From: Acidobacteriaceae bacterium
GTDB lineage: Bacteria; Acidobacteriota; Terriglobia; Bryobacterales; Bryobacteraceae
Direction: 5' to 3'
NCBI GenBank assembly: GCA_019245255.1
Contig: JAFARV010000688.1
Span: 1 to 9,631 of the forward strand
DNA: 9,631 nucleotides
Positions 1-6,513 of the stretch are shown here, piece by piece. Below the pieces are notes generated by a model that was not told the origin of the DNA, did no database searches, and worked only from the letters and a program-made list of their open reading frames with translations. The stretch's first letter is position 1. Every line of letters starts with the position of its first letter. A program made the translations under genes and the position numbers.

Positions 1-933
1 CGGAGAGCTGTCGAAGCGGTATTCGCTGTCGTAATCATCTTCGAGAATCCAGGCGCCGGCGTTGTTCGCCCAATCGAGCAGTTGCAGGCGGCGCGAGACC
101 GTCATCGTGACCCCCATCGGGCACTGGTGAGACGGCGTAACATAGGCGGCGCGCGCATCAGGACATCGCGCGACGCCTTGTGAGACATCGATGCCTTCCT
201 TGTCGACGGGCACGGGGATAAGCCGACAGCCGACCAGCGACAAAGCGGAGTGCATGAGGGCGTAGCCGGGTTCTTCTACCCACGCAGCATCACCTGGATC
301 GAACAGAACCCGACCGCATAAGTCCAGGCCTTGTTGGGACCCGCTGACGATCATGATCCGCTCGGGGTCGCAGTGTACAGACCGTGCTGTTCTGAGGTAG
401 GCGGCAAGGACCTCGCGAAGTTCGCGTGAACCCATCGGATCACCGTAGTGCAACGAGCTTGCGCGTACGCTGCGGGCGCGGCGAGAGACCAGCTTCGACC
501 AAACCTGCAACGGAAACTGATCGAACGCAAGTTGCGCAACGCTGAATGCCCCGGAGCCGTAGGCCCATGGCGAATCCTCGCGTCTCGATAGAAGCGCTAC
601 GCGACGCGATCGCGGTCTCGGCCGCTCAGACGCGAGTTCCGGCGATTCTCCGGTGCTCTCGCCGCGCTCTGCTTCAAGCGAGGAGTGAAGAGAGCTAGAT
701 ACGAAGGTTCCCGCGCCCGGACGTGTCTCAAAGTAGCCTTCCGCAAATAGCTGAGCGTATGCGTCAACGACGGGAATGCGCGATACACCCAGCTCATGTG
801 CCAGCGCGCGCGTTGAAGGTACCTGTTGTCCGGCTGGCAGATTTCTTCCGAGAATGGCTGCGCGATACGCATCATAAATTTGCCGGTGGATTGGTTTCGA
901 ACTGTTGCGGTCAACCGCGATCAAAGGAGACAT
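1..933 (-). CDS. MocR/PdxR-type GntR transcriptional regulator with aminotransferase-like domain (3' end outside window)
   Basis: A transcription factor of the MocR group: an N-terminal GntR winged helix fused to a fold-type I aminotransferase-like, PLP-binding effector domain. Family members regulate vitamin B6, GABA or amino-acid genes; the target here is unknown. In the 311 visible residues, the winged helix spans about 9-79 (PIHRQIYDAYRAAIL, VPSTRALAHELGVSR, FAEGYFETRPGAGTFV), followed by a charged linker to about 125. The aminotransferase part then begins, with HYGDPMGSRELRE (162-174), VSGSQQGLDL (196-205), TPSHQCPMG (266-274) and EDDYDSEYR (298-306), the conserved acidic motif ahead of the PLP lysine. 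That lysine and the C-terminal third lie beyond the edge; full family length is about 470-500 residues. I chose ATG 933 because the winged helix follows at once and GAGGCGGG precedes it. An in-frame ATG at 1011 would add 26 residues unlike the family. Same strand as the anti-sigma gene, but with a 135-bp gap, so probably a separate unit. Confidence 0.9.
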   Translation of the reverse strand, partial: MSPLIAVDRNSSKPIHRQIYDAYRAAILGRNLPAGQQVPSTRALAHELGVSRIPVVDAYAQLFAEGYFETRPGAGTFVSSSLHSSLEAERGESTGESPELASERPRPRSRRVALLSRREDSPWAYGSGAFSVAQLAFDQFPLQVWSKLVSRRARSVRASSLHYGDPMGSRELREVLAAYLRTARSVHCDPERIMIVSGSQQGLDLCGRVLFDPGDAAWVEEPGYALMHSALSLVGCRLIPVPVDKEGIDVSQGVARCPDARAAYVTPSHQCPMGVTMTVSRRLQLLDWANNAGAWILEDDYDSEYRFDSSP

Positions 934-1026
934 CCCGCCTCGCGGCTTCCGCCAATTCGGAGTGCGCGGCGGCCGGCCCACGGTTCCCCTGTGAGCGCCG
1001 AAGTTGCTCATATCGCTATTGTGTGT

Positions 1027-1044
1027 GACAGCGAGTTAGCTGTC
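1027..1044. promoter_or_regulatory. Perfect 6-bp dyad upstream of the MocR-type gene
   Basis: GACAGC (1027-1032) and GCTGTC (1039-1044) form a perfect inverted repeat with a 6-base spacer, between the anti-sigma stop and the regulator gene. No T-run follows on the minus strand, so it is a poor intrinsic terminator. It could be an operator for the regulator or a weak transcript-end hairpin. TATCG also recurs nearby at 1011, 1052 and 1070. The role is inferred from position only. Confidence 0.25.
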
Positions 1045-1068
1045 GATCTGCTATCGCCTGTGTGCCCC

Positions 1069-1515
1069 CTATCGTCTGTCGATTGCCCATGCGAACACAA
1101 GGCCAATGACGGAGACGACCACAACAGCCAGGCTTGCGAGCAGCCAGGACGCGGGCAGCGCGAAGTCGTGTGCAATGGCACGACCCCAGAAAGTCGCTGC
1201 GAGCAGCACAATGAGAACCGCAACAGCGAGCGCAATCTTCTGCACTGCCCGAATGGCTGCTACCGAGCGCTCGGCGATTCGTCTCTTTCTGGCGATTTCC
1301 GCTCGCCACCAGATTGCGCCCGCTGTGGGCGCTGGCACTTCGTCATCTCCTTCAGCAGCCGCGGCCTGCATAAATCGCTGGATTAGGAGTGCGTCGCGGC
1401 ACTCCGGACAGCTTTCTATGTGAACCTGCAACTCAGGTGACAATGCTCCAGATTTGAGTTCGCGCAGCGTGTCGTCTACCTTCTCACACATACTCAGTTT
1501 CATCGTGCCCGTCAC
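1069..1515 (-). CDS. Zinc-finger (zf-HC2-type) transmembrane anti-sigma factor
   Basis: Likely the anti-sigma factor for the ECF sigma gene directly upstream, holding it at the inner membrane until a signal releases it. The 148-residue protein has an anti-sigma zinc-binding motif, HIESCPEC (32-39, ligands H32, C36, C39), in a short cytoplasmic N-terminal domain. A basic stretch (IARKRRIAER, 74-83) and two hydrophobic helices at about 93-110 and 122-144 follow, with only a short loop between them. There is no periplasmic sensor domain, so any signal must be sensed by the membrane part or a partner. The start is GTG 1515, inside the sigma stop (GTGA overlap), which implies translational coupling. 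ATG 1503 would shorten it by four residues and keep the finger. The pairing with the sigma factor is inferred from motif and overlap. Confidence 0.85.
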   Translation of the reverse strand: MTGTMKLSMCEKVDDTLRELKSGALSPELQVHIESCPECRDALLIQRFMQAAAAEGDDEVPAPTAGAIWWRAEIARKRRIAERSVAAIRAVQKIALAVAVLIVLLAATFWGRAIAHDFALPASWLLASLAVVVVSVIGLVFAWAIDRR

Positions 1516-2063
1516 ATGCCTTCCGGGGGTTTGACCCCTCCGCGATTCAGTACTTCGCTCAATTTCGCTCGCGCTCGCGAAAGCATTGGACGAATACTTG
1601 CGGTTTTTGCACCGACAACTGCCGCAATCTCCTCATGGCTGAAGCGCTCAACGTACGCGAGCCACAGCAGTTCCCGATGTTTAGGAGGCAACTGCTCGAG
1701 GAACTGCTGAACCTCGATTCGGGCGTGCACGTTGTCGCCGGACGATGCCGAAACATCGTGGTCCCCTAGCGGCTGCGCTTTGCGCCTCGCGAATTCCGTA
1801 CGCGCCAGATTCGTTGCAGTTCGAAATAGATAATTTTTCAGATGCTGCGGTTCCATTCCCGCCGGGAACTTCGCTTCAAGCAATCGCAGATAGGTTTCCT
1901 GAAGCAAATCGTCGGCTCTCGCCCCATCGCCCGCGATCCGGTGCAAGTAAGCTCGCAGGGAATGGACCGTTTGATCGTGTAGCCGGCGGAAGGCATGCTC
2001 ATCCAACCGGGCGCGGTCTTCCCGAACACCGGCTAGAATCGCCGCCGCCTGAAACAGGGGCAT
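1512..2063 (-). CDS. ECF (group 4) RNA polymerase sigma factor
   Basis: An alternative sigma factor of the extracytoplasmic-function type, directing RNA polymerase to a small stress or envelope regulon. The 183-residue protein carries region 2 at about 23-95, with the core-binding signature DDLLQETYLRLLEA (51-64) and the -10-recognition segment NYLFRTATNLARTEFARRK (77-95). Region 4 lies at about 125-168: LPPKHRELLWLAYVERFSHEEIAAV followed by the helix-turn-helix around GAKTASIRPMLSRARAKL. Region 3 is absent and length is normal for ECF factors. The gene starts 2 bases after the stop of the membrane-protein gene and overlaps the anti-sigma start by 4 bases, so all three are probably on one mRNA. 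I cannot assign an ECF subgroup. ECF clusters are often autoregulated, but I did not find a convincing ECF-type promoter. Confidence 0.93.
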   Translation of the reverse strand: MPLFQAAAILAGVREDRARLDEHAFRRLHDQTVHSLRAYLHRIAGDGARADDLLQETYLRLLEAKFPAGMEPQHLKNYLFRTATNLARTEFARRKAQPLGDHDVSASSGDNVHARIEVQQFLEQLPPKHRELLWLAYVERFSHEEIAAVVGAKTASIRPMLSRARAKLSEVLNRGGVKPPEGM

Positions 2064-2065
2064 TT

Positions 2066-2530
2066 CTATGCTCTGTTACTGCGCAGCTCGGTCGGCGCGA
2101 GCAGGCCCCAGGATCTGCACAACACCCAAGACGCCGCAGCAGAGATCAGAAACCCTAAACCCACCGCCAGCGACATCGCCGCCACGACAAGCAGGAAACG
2201 ATCGCCGTCATGCTCAAAGCTGTCGAGCCTCAGCAGGAACGCCGCAAACCCGATTAGCGAAAGAATGCTGCCCGCCTGGAACGCGTTCAGGATGCGGCCA
2301 GCCGGATTCGGGCCGTCCATCACCGCCGAATCGAGAAATCCCCGGGCGACGCTGCTTTCGAGATAAGTAATCATTTCGCTGCTACCCGCACATCTGTCGA
2401 GTACTCGCGCGTGTGTTTCCGCAGCGAGCCTCGCGATACGCGTGCGCCGGATGTTCGTCGCAATTGTCCACACGATCCATCCGCCGGTCGCGAAAACCGA
2501 CAGCGGAATCAACACTTCTTCGCCACTCAT
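2066..2530 (-). CDS. Three-helix membrane protein of unknown function leading the ECF sigma cluster
   Basis: No function recognised. The 154-residue protein has a hydrophobic N-terminal segment (about 7-25), a soluble stretch of roughly 60 residues with an RRTRIARLAAETHARVLDR helix (28-46) and an EMITYLESSVARGFLDS segment, then two strongly hydrophobic helices at about 84-101 and 112-138. It has no cysteine pair, enzyme motif or signal peptide. ATG 2530 is supported by a strong Shine-Dalgarno GGAGG at 2541-2537, seven bases upstream. Its stop is 2 bases from the sigma start, so it is very likely co-transcribed with sigma and anti-sigma. From memory, similar small membrane proteins sit beside ECF sigma genes in Acidobacteria, which would suggest a role in the same signalling unit. 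That is an unverified recollection. Confidence 0.8.
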   Translation of the reverse strand: MSGEEVLIPLSVFATGGWIVWTIATNIRRTRIARLAAETHARVLDRCAGSSEMITYLESSVARGFLDSAVMDGPNPAGRILNAFQAGSILSLIGFAAFLLRLDSFEHDGDRFLLVVAAMSLAVGLGFLISAAASWVLCRSWGLLAPTELRSNRA

Positions 2531-2578
2531 TTTCAGCCTCCAACCGCGCTCGTTTCGGTGTTTCTTGCGCGTTCACCT

Positions 2579-2608
2579 GTATTACCGATCAGCGATGCGG
2601 AATGTTAA
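2579..2608 (-). promoter_or_regulatory. Weak candidate sigma-70-like promoter for the ECF cluster
   Basis: On the minus strand, TTAACA (2608-2603, five of six matches to TTGACA) is followed 18 bases later by TAATAC (2584-2579), which matches TATAAT at only three positions. It lies about 50 bp before the ATG at 2530, in the only gap upstream of the three-gene cluster. The -10 match is poor, and an ECF-type promoter could be used instead. Confidence 0.2.
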
Positions 2609-2644
2609 CAGTAGAAACGAAAAAATTGGCTGGGTTGTTCGCGG

Positions 2645-3973
2645 CTATGCGATACCGAGCTTTGCCTGCATGTCCTCAAGCGTGACGCCCTTCGTCTCGG
2701 GATACGAACCCAGTACCACGAAGAATTGCACGATCATCATGGCCGAAAATACGAGAAAGGGTGCGCCTCTTGAGTAGGTGGCGATGATCGGAAACGTCCA
2801 GGAGATCAAGGCGTTCATGAACCAGTGAGTAAAGGTGCCCAGGCTCTGGCCACTGGCGCGAACGCGTGTTGGAAACACCTCGCTGATGAACACCCAGATC
2901 ACCGCGCCCTGAGAGAATCCGAAAAACGCGATGAACCCCACCAGCAGCCAAACCAGAAGGCCCTCATGCGTTCCGGTGAGAAAGATCGCGGCGACTCCAG
3001 CCAGACATACAGCGGTCCCGACAGCACCGATCAGCAGAAGAGTCTTTCGGCCCACACGATCGATGATCGACATCGCAACAATCGTAAAGACCAGGTTCGT
3101 CGCCCCGATCAACACAGCCTGCAGATCGCCCGAAACTTTGCTGAAGCCGGCGCGCGCGAAGATGTCGTTCAGATAGTAAAGAATGGCATTGATTCCAGAC
3201 AACTGATTGAACATCGCCACCGAAACGGCAAGGAAAATTGGGATTCGGTACTTGTGCTGGAAAAGCGGCTCACGGCCGTGGCCATGCTCGTAGTCAACCG
3301 ATCTGCGAATATCCTGCAGTTCTGCGTCAACGTTTTCTTCGCCGATATCTTCCAGCGTTTGCCGGGCATCGGCAACTCTATTTTGTTGAACCAGCCAACG
3401 CGGGCTTTCCGGAATTACAAACAACATGAGGAAGAAAAAGAGCGCCGGGATGCCGGAAACTCCCAACATCCAGCGCCATTCTTCGGGACCACCTACATTG
3501 AGGCCAATCAGGTAATTCGAAAAGTACGCGATCAGAATGCCTGCTACAACGTTGAACTGGAAAAACCCGACCAGGCGTCCACGCCACTTTGCGGGGGAAA
3601 TCTCCGCAATGTACATGGGTCCAAGTACAGACGACCCGCCGATGCCGAGCCCGCCGATGAAACGCGCTACCAGCAGCGAGGGCCAACTCCAGGCGGCGGC
3701 GCAGCCGATCGCAGAAATGAGATACAGGATCGCCATCCAACGCAAGCTCGCACGGCGGCCATAACGATCACCTGGGATCCCGGCGAGCATGGACCCAATG
3801 ATGGTGCCCACCAGCGCGATTGCTACGGTGAAGCCGAGCCGCCATGGAGAGAGCGTGAACGTTCTGGTTAAACCGGCCGTGGTCCCGGCGATCACGGCCG
3901 TATCGAACCCAAAAAGTAGACCGCCTAAAGCTGCAACGATTGTGCTTTTGACGAGGGCCGCGCGAAGAGTCAT
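2645..3973 (-). CDS. MFS sugar porter (XylE/GalP-like sugar:H+ symporter)
   Basis: An inner-membrane sugar importer of the sugar porter family in the major facilitator superfamily, probably proton-coupled. The 442-residue protein is normal for a 12-helix porter. It shows the family signatures in order: GDRYGRR in loop 2-3 (68-74), RFIGGLGIGGSSVLGPMYIAE (from 104) with the following RGR, PESPRWL (188-194) before the central cytoplasmic loop, NQLSGINAILYY (256-267) in helix 7, DRVGRK (305-310) in loop 8-9, and PETKG near the C-terminus. I start it at ATG 3973 because MTLRAALVKSTIVAALGGLLFGFD matches the usual helix 1. The frame stays open 92 codons further upstream, but that stretch lies inside the kinase gene and has no membrane-protein character. 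Its ATG overlaps the kinase stop (ATGA), implying coupled translation. The kinase suggests fructose or a related hexose as cargo; the sequence does not prove the substrate. Confidence 0.93.
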   Translation of the reverse strand: MTLRAALVKSTIVAALGGLLFGFDTAVIAGTTAGLTRTFTLSPWRLGFTVAIALVGTIIGSMLAGIPGDRYGRRASLRWMAILYLISAIGCAAAWSWPSLLVARFIGGLGIGGSSVLGPMYIAEISPAKWRGRLVGFFQFNVVAGILIAYFSNYLIGLNVGGPEEWRWMLGVSGIPALFFFLMLFVIPESPRWLVQQNRVADARQTLEDIGEENVDAELQDIRRSVDYEHGHGREPLFQHKYRIPIFLAVSVAMFNQLSGINAILYYLNDIFARAGFSKVSGDLQAVLIGATNLVFTIVAMSIIDRVGRKTLLLIGAVGTAVCLAGVAAIFLTGTHEGLLVWLLVGFIAFFGFSQGAVIWVFISEVFPTRVRASGQSLGTFTHWFMNALISWTFPIIATYSRGAPFLVFSAMMIVQFFVVLGSYPETKGVTLEDMQAKLGIA

Positions 3974-4860
3974 GCAGCCCTGCTTTCGAGAGCACGTTCG
4001 GCGAGCACAATTGCTCCAAGCACTCCCGAGCGTGAACCGAGTTCGGGCGGCACGATAAACGAGTCCAGTTCCACAGTGACCCGGTTGTGCCGGATGTATC
4101 CCTTCAGTAAATCGGCAAATTCGCGCCGGATGAACGGGAACAGATGAGAGGCATGCATCACGCCGCCCCCCAAAATTATTCGTTGGGGAGAAACAGTCAG
4201 CGTTAGATTCACCAGCCCGAGGGCGAGGTAGTGAGCTTCGAGCGGCCACGCGGGATGTGAATCCGGGAGGTCGCGTCCGGCACAGTGCCAGCGCGCCTCA
4301 ATCGCGGGTCCGCAAGCCAGGCCTTCAAGACAATCGCCGTGGTACGGACAAATGCCGGGGAACGGGTCCCGTCCAAGATCGTGCGGAATGCGAAGATGAC
4401 CCATCTCTGGATGAACCAATCCGTGCAGCACATGCCCGTCAGCGAGGCTGCCGCCACCGATTCCCGTGCCGACGGTCAGGTAAAGTGCGTCAGTCAAACC
4501 ACGAGCGGCCCCCCAGCGCGCCTCGCCCAGCAACGCGGCGTTCCCATCGGTGTCGAAAGCGACCGGCACGCCGAGAGCCTGCTCTATCGAAGAGCGCAGT
4601 CCGAAGTTAGCCCATCCCGGTTTTGGCGTCGAGGTGATGAAGCCGTACATCGGCGAGCCGATGTGCAGGTCCACCGGCCCGAACGAGCCAATCCCTACTG
4701 AGCGCACCCGCGAACCATGTCCGCCGGAAAAGAACTCGACCACTTTCGGGATCGTGTCTTCCGGCGTGGTAGTCGGAAAAACGGCTGTAATCAGGTCGTT
4801 AGGTCCGGTTCCGACTCCGCAAACAAACTTGGTTCCGCCCGCCTCAATGGCGCCAAACAT
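3970..4860 (-). CDS. ROK-family sugar kinase, fructokinase-like
   Basis: An ATP-dependent cytoplasmic hexose kinase, best matching the bacterial ROK fructokinases (fructose to fructose-6-phosphate, EC 2.7.1.4). The 296 residues show the N-terminal phosphate loop GAIEAGGTKF (3-12), GIGSFGPVD (56-64), FDTDGNAALLGE (102-113) with presumed catalytic base D105, TVGTGIGGG (129-137), HPEMGH (150-155), and the zinc region around H160 plus CPYHGDCLEG (171-180). The C-terminal ADP-binding part has RIILGGGV (227-234) and GSRSGVLGA (275-283). The HPEMGH and CPYHGDCLEG pattern and the length fit fructokinases of the B. subtilis YdhR type rather than glucokinases, but glucose, mannose or other sugars remain possible. 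It overlaps the porter gene by 4 bases and lies 30 bases after the redoxin stop, so the three may be one transcript. The RBS before ATG 4860 is weak. Confidence 0.88.
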   Translation of the reverse strand: MFGAIEAGGTKFVCGVGTGPNDLITAVFPTTTPEDTIPKVVEFFSGGHGSRVRSVGIGSFGPVDLHIGSPMYGFITSTPKPGWANFGLRSSIEQALGVPVAFDTDGNAALLGEARWGAARGLTDALYLTVGTGIGGGSLADGHVLHGLVHPEMGHLRIPHDLGRDPFPGICPYHGDCLEGLACGPAIEARWHCAGRDLPDSHPAWPLEAHYLALGLVNLTLTVSPQRIILGGGVMHASHLFPFIRREFADLLKGYIRHNRVTVELDSFIVPPELGSRSGVLGAIVLAERALESRAA

Positions 4861-4890
4861 CTCACGAGTATATGCGAGTGGAAGCGAATG

Positions 4891-5454
4891 CTATGCCCGA
4901 TTTTTCCACTTGATGTTGCAGCCCAGACTCGGCTTCTGATCGCCGTTCACAGGACGGTAATTCAGTACCGCCTCAATTGCAGCGCGCAGATCGTGCCCGG
5001 TGACCGGCTTCCCGCTATTCGGCCTGCTATCGTCAAGCTGACCGCGATATGCGAGCTTGCGGTCGCGGCCGAACAGGAAGAAATCCGGCGTGCAAGCCGC
5101 GTTGTAGGCTCGCGCAACTTCCTGCGTGTCGTCATAACAAAGTGGAAACTTGAATTGAAGTTCTTCGGCCATCTCGCGCAGACTCTCAGGCGAATCGTCC
5201 GGGTATGCGCCGGCATCGTTGGATGAAATCGCCACGATTCGAAGCGGAGTGCTCGCATAATCGGCGCCGATGCGTGCGAGCTCCTGCTGCACATGTTTGA
5301 CGTACGGACAGTGGCGGCAAATGAACATCACCAGCAAGGCCTTAGCATCTTCAAAACTGGCCGGGCTGATGGTCGCGCCTGACACCACGTCCGGGAGTGC
5401 GAAATCAGGAGCAGGCGTGCCAAGCGGAAGCATTGTGGATTCGGTTCGCGCCAT
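4891..5454 (-). CDS. Thioredoxin-fold redoxin (AhpC/TSA-like) with CRHC centre
   Basis: A cytoplasmic thioredoxin-fold protein of the AhpC/TSA-redoxin type, likely a thiol-disulfide oxidoreductase or peroxide-reducing protein with unknown substrate. Counting from ATG 5454 (187 residues), it opens with the redoxin entry GTPAPDFALPDV (12-23) and then FICRHCPYVKH (44-54) with CxxC cysteines C46 and C49. A second conserved block CTPDFFLF (121-128) contains the expected cis-proline P123. Other cysteines are C106, C121 and C179 in the terminal SLGCNIKWK motif, which I associate with a conserved group of this family. There is no signal peptide. ATG 5454 gives the common MARTESTMLPLG start; a TTG at 5463 (adding three residues) and ATG 5433 are alternatives. 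It lies 30 bases ahead of the sugar kinase on the same strand and diverges from the small membrane protein gene across about 59 bp. Confidence 0.87.
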   Translation of the reverse strand: MARTESTMLPLGTPAPDFALPDVVSGATISPASFEDAKALLVMFICRHCPYVKHVQQELARIGADYASTPLRIVAISSNDAGAYPDDSPESLREMAEELQFKFPLCYDDTQEVARAYNAACTPDFFLFGRDRKLAYRGQLDDSRPNSGKPVTGHDLRAAIEAVLNYRPVNGDQKPSLGCNIKWKNRA

Positions 5455-5513
5455 ATCCTTCAACCTAACAAGCGCCGGCCCGGAGCACTCAGGATAAAGT
5501 ACAACTGAAGCAG

Positions 5514-5705
5514 ATGCGTCTTAACGATTCCAGGTGGATTGCCTACTGGTACATATCGATCGGTATCGGATTTGTGCTGCTTGCGATTTACAACGCAATG
5601 ATTGGTGGAAAGCTGTGGCTGATCGGAATTCGCCTGATCATTGCAGCCGGCTTCGCCTTTCTCGGCTGGATGGATCTCCGCGCCAAAAGCAAGCAACGGC
5701 GATAA
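5514..5705 (+). CDS. Small two-helix membrane protein of unknown function
   Basis: A 63-residue protein with no recognisable domain. It has two hydrophobic helices, about residues 10-27 (WYISIGIGFVLLAIYNAM) and 36-53 (LIGIRLIIAAGFAFLGW), separated by a short GGK turn and ending in a basic tail (RAKSKQRR), which predicts a hairpin with both ends in the cytoplasm. A weak GAAG lies a few bases before ATG 5514. It is convergent with the EVE-domain gene, stop to stop with one base between, which leaves no room for a spurious overlap and supports it being real. Its function is unknown. Confidence 0.6.
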   Translation: MRLNDSRWIAYWYISIGIGFVLLAIYNAMIGGKLWLIGIRLIIAAGFAFLGWMDLRAKSKQRR

Positions 5706-5706
5706 C

Positions 5707-6087
5707 CTACTTTCCGCGGGTTAACCATTCGTACTGCTGCTCCGATAGAGGTACGACAGATAATCTGCCCTGACTGACTAACGGAGAGTCTGCGAACAGC
5801 TTGTGCTGCTTAATCTCGGCAAGCGAACGTGGCATTTTCAGCACCGATTCCGCCTTGATCCGGACAACCGGCGTTTTCCCGTCGACAGTGACCGAAACAA
5901 CCGACGCCGTTCCGACCGTGCGGCGCTCGCTTCCCGTGTGATAAATAACCAACTTATCGCCCGCGTGCATCTTCCTGAGATTGCTAACCGCCACTGGATT
6001 AGTGACACCGTCCCACACTGTTTCGCCATCACGCTGAAGGTTCTCGTATGAGTATTGATCTGGCTCGGACTTGAGTAAGAAGGGCAT
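5707..6087 (-). CDS. EVE-domain (PUA-like) protein
   Basis: A small soluble protein made up almost entirely of an EVE domain, a PUA-related fold that binds modified nucleobases in DNA or RNA and includes human THYN1. The 126 residues contain the family's FLLKSEPDQYSYENL (3-17), the signature TVWDGVTNPVAVSNLRKMHAGDKLVIYHTG (23-52) and VGTASVV (58-64), then a basic segment and a short C-terminal helix ending LSEQQYEWL. Length is slightly short of the typical 135-150 residues, but both termini are present. No restriction or modification gene is adjacent, so a housekeeping nucleic-acid-binding role is as likely as a defence role; the ligand cannot be read from sequence. The gene starts about 140 bp downstream of csbD but beyond that gene's terminator, so it probably has its own promoter. 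Confidence 0.88.
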   Translation of the reverse strand: MPFLLKSEPDQYSYENLQRDGETVWDGVTNPVAVSNLRKMHAGDKLVIYHTGSERRTVGTASVVSVTVDGKTPVVRIKAESVLKMPRSLAEIKQHKLFADSPLVSQGRLSVVPLSEQQYEWLTRGK

Positions 6088-6149
6088 CGTTTGCTCATCT
6101 TATACAAATTGCGCCGATGAACCGGAACGGCTAGCAAGTGAAGGCGCGC

Positions 6150-6188
6150 AAAAAAGAAGCGGCTCTTCCCTTGTCAGGAAGAACCGCT
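6150..6188 (-). terminator. Intrinsic terminator of the CsbD-like gene
   Basis: Read on the minus strand, a 12-bp stem (6188-6177 with 6169-6158, 7-base loop) is followed by UCUUUUUU at 6157-6150. All pairs are Watson-Crick except one U-G wobble (6183/6163). On the plus strand that position would be a C-A mismatch with no T-run, so the terminator is minus-specific. It begins 37 bases after the CsbD stop. Confidence 0.88.
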
Positions 6189-6190
6189 CA

Positions 6191-6210
6191 CAAGCCCTAG
6201 CTTCGGCTTG
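6191..6210 (-). other. Second hairpin between csbD stop and terminator
   Basis: CAAGCC (6191-6196) pairs with GGCTTG (6205-6210) across an 8-base loop, immediately before the terminator stem in the CsbD transcript. It has no U-run of its own, so it may stabilise the 3' end or be chance. Confidence 0.4.
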
Positions 6211-6225
6211 AAGTAAGGACTGGGA

Positions 6226-6495
6226 CTAAAGTTTGGAAGTGGTCGCCGCGCTTGATCGCGAAGTTCCGGCCTTGGCGTCGAGCTCATCTAGGCTGGCCGA
6301 AGTGGCCGCTGCCCATTCGTCGGCTTCCCGAGTCGCTTGTTCGCGCGTGATTCCGTATCGCTCCTGCAACCGGCCAATTAACTCATCTTTTTTCCCCGAT
6401 AACGTAGTCACGTCATCGTCAGTGAGTTTGCCCCAGCGCTGCTTGACGGATCCCTTCAGTTGTTTCCACTTGCCTTCAAATTGATCTGAATTCAT
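6226..6495 (-). CDS. CsbD-family stress-response protein
   Basis: A small, highly charged helical protein of the CsbD family, which in many bacteria is induced by general stress; its molecular function is unknown. The 89 residues start with the diagnostic FEGKWKQLKGSVKQRWGKLTDDD (6-28). GKKDELIGRLQERYGITREQA (34-54) and a conserved DEWAA follow. Typical members are 60-70 residues, so the serine/alanine-rich tail (about 66-89) is an extension. The Shine-Dalgarno AAGGAG lies 11 bases before ATG 6495, and part of it can pair in a small hairpin (see that entry). The gene is monocistronic: divergent from purC upstream and closed by a strong terminator downstream. Confidence 0.9.
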   Translation of the reverse strand: MNSDQFEGKWKQLKGSVKQRWGKLTDDDVTTLSGKKDELIGRLQERYGITREQATREADEWAAATSASLDELDAKAGTSRSSAATTSKL

Positions 6496-6499
6496 GAAC

Positions 6500-6513
6500 G
6501 AAGGTTCTCCTTC
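6500..6513 (-). promoter_or_regulatory. Hairpin occluding the csbD ribosome binding site
   Basis: In the csbD transcript, GAAGG (6513-6509) can pair with CCUUC (6504-6500) around a 4-base AGAA loop. This covers the Shine-Dalgarno AAGGAG and ends five bases before the start codon. Such a short stem could tune translation with temperature or protein binding, but five base pairs can arise by chance. Confidence 0.35.

Noticed and set aside
826..1386. 186-codon plus-strand frame covering the MocR start and anti-sigma gene
   Set aside because: It is antisense to both genes, and the product is low-information and cysteine/serine-rich. The minus-strand frames carry a winged helix and a zinc-finger anti-sigma motif.
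2825..3871. 348-codon open frame on the plus strand inside the sugar porter gene
   Set aside because: It lies wholly antisense to a gene with all sugar-porter signatures. Its product is very rich in R, D, E, Q, P and N with no domain, as expected from the complement of hydrophobic codons in GC-rich DNA.
3974..4249. 92-codon upstream extension of the sugar porter frame
   Set aside because: It lies inside the kinase gene and adds no recognisable domain. The ATG at 3973 starts helix 1 exactly and overlaps the kinase stop as ATGA.
5707..6087. EVE-domain gene as part of a defence system
   Set aside because: EVE domains do occur in some modification-dependent restriction proteins. Here the domain stands alone, with no nuclease, helicase or methyltransferase nearby, so a defence claim is unsupported.
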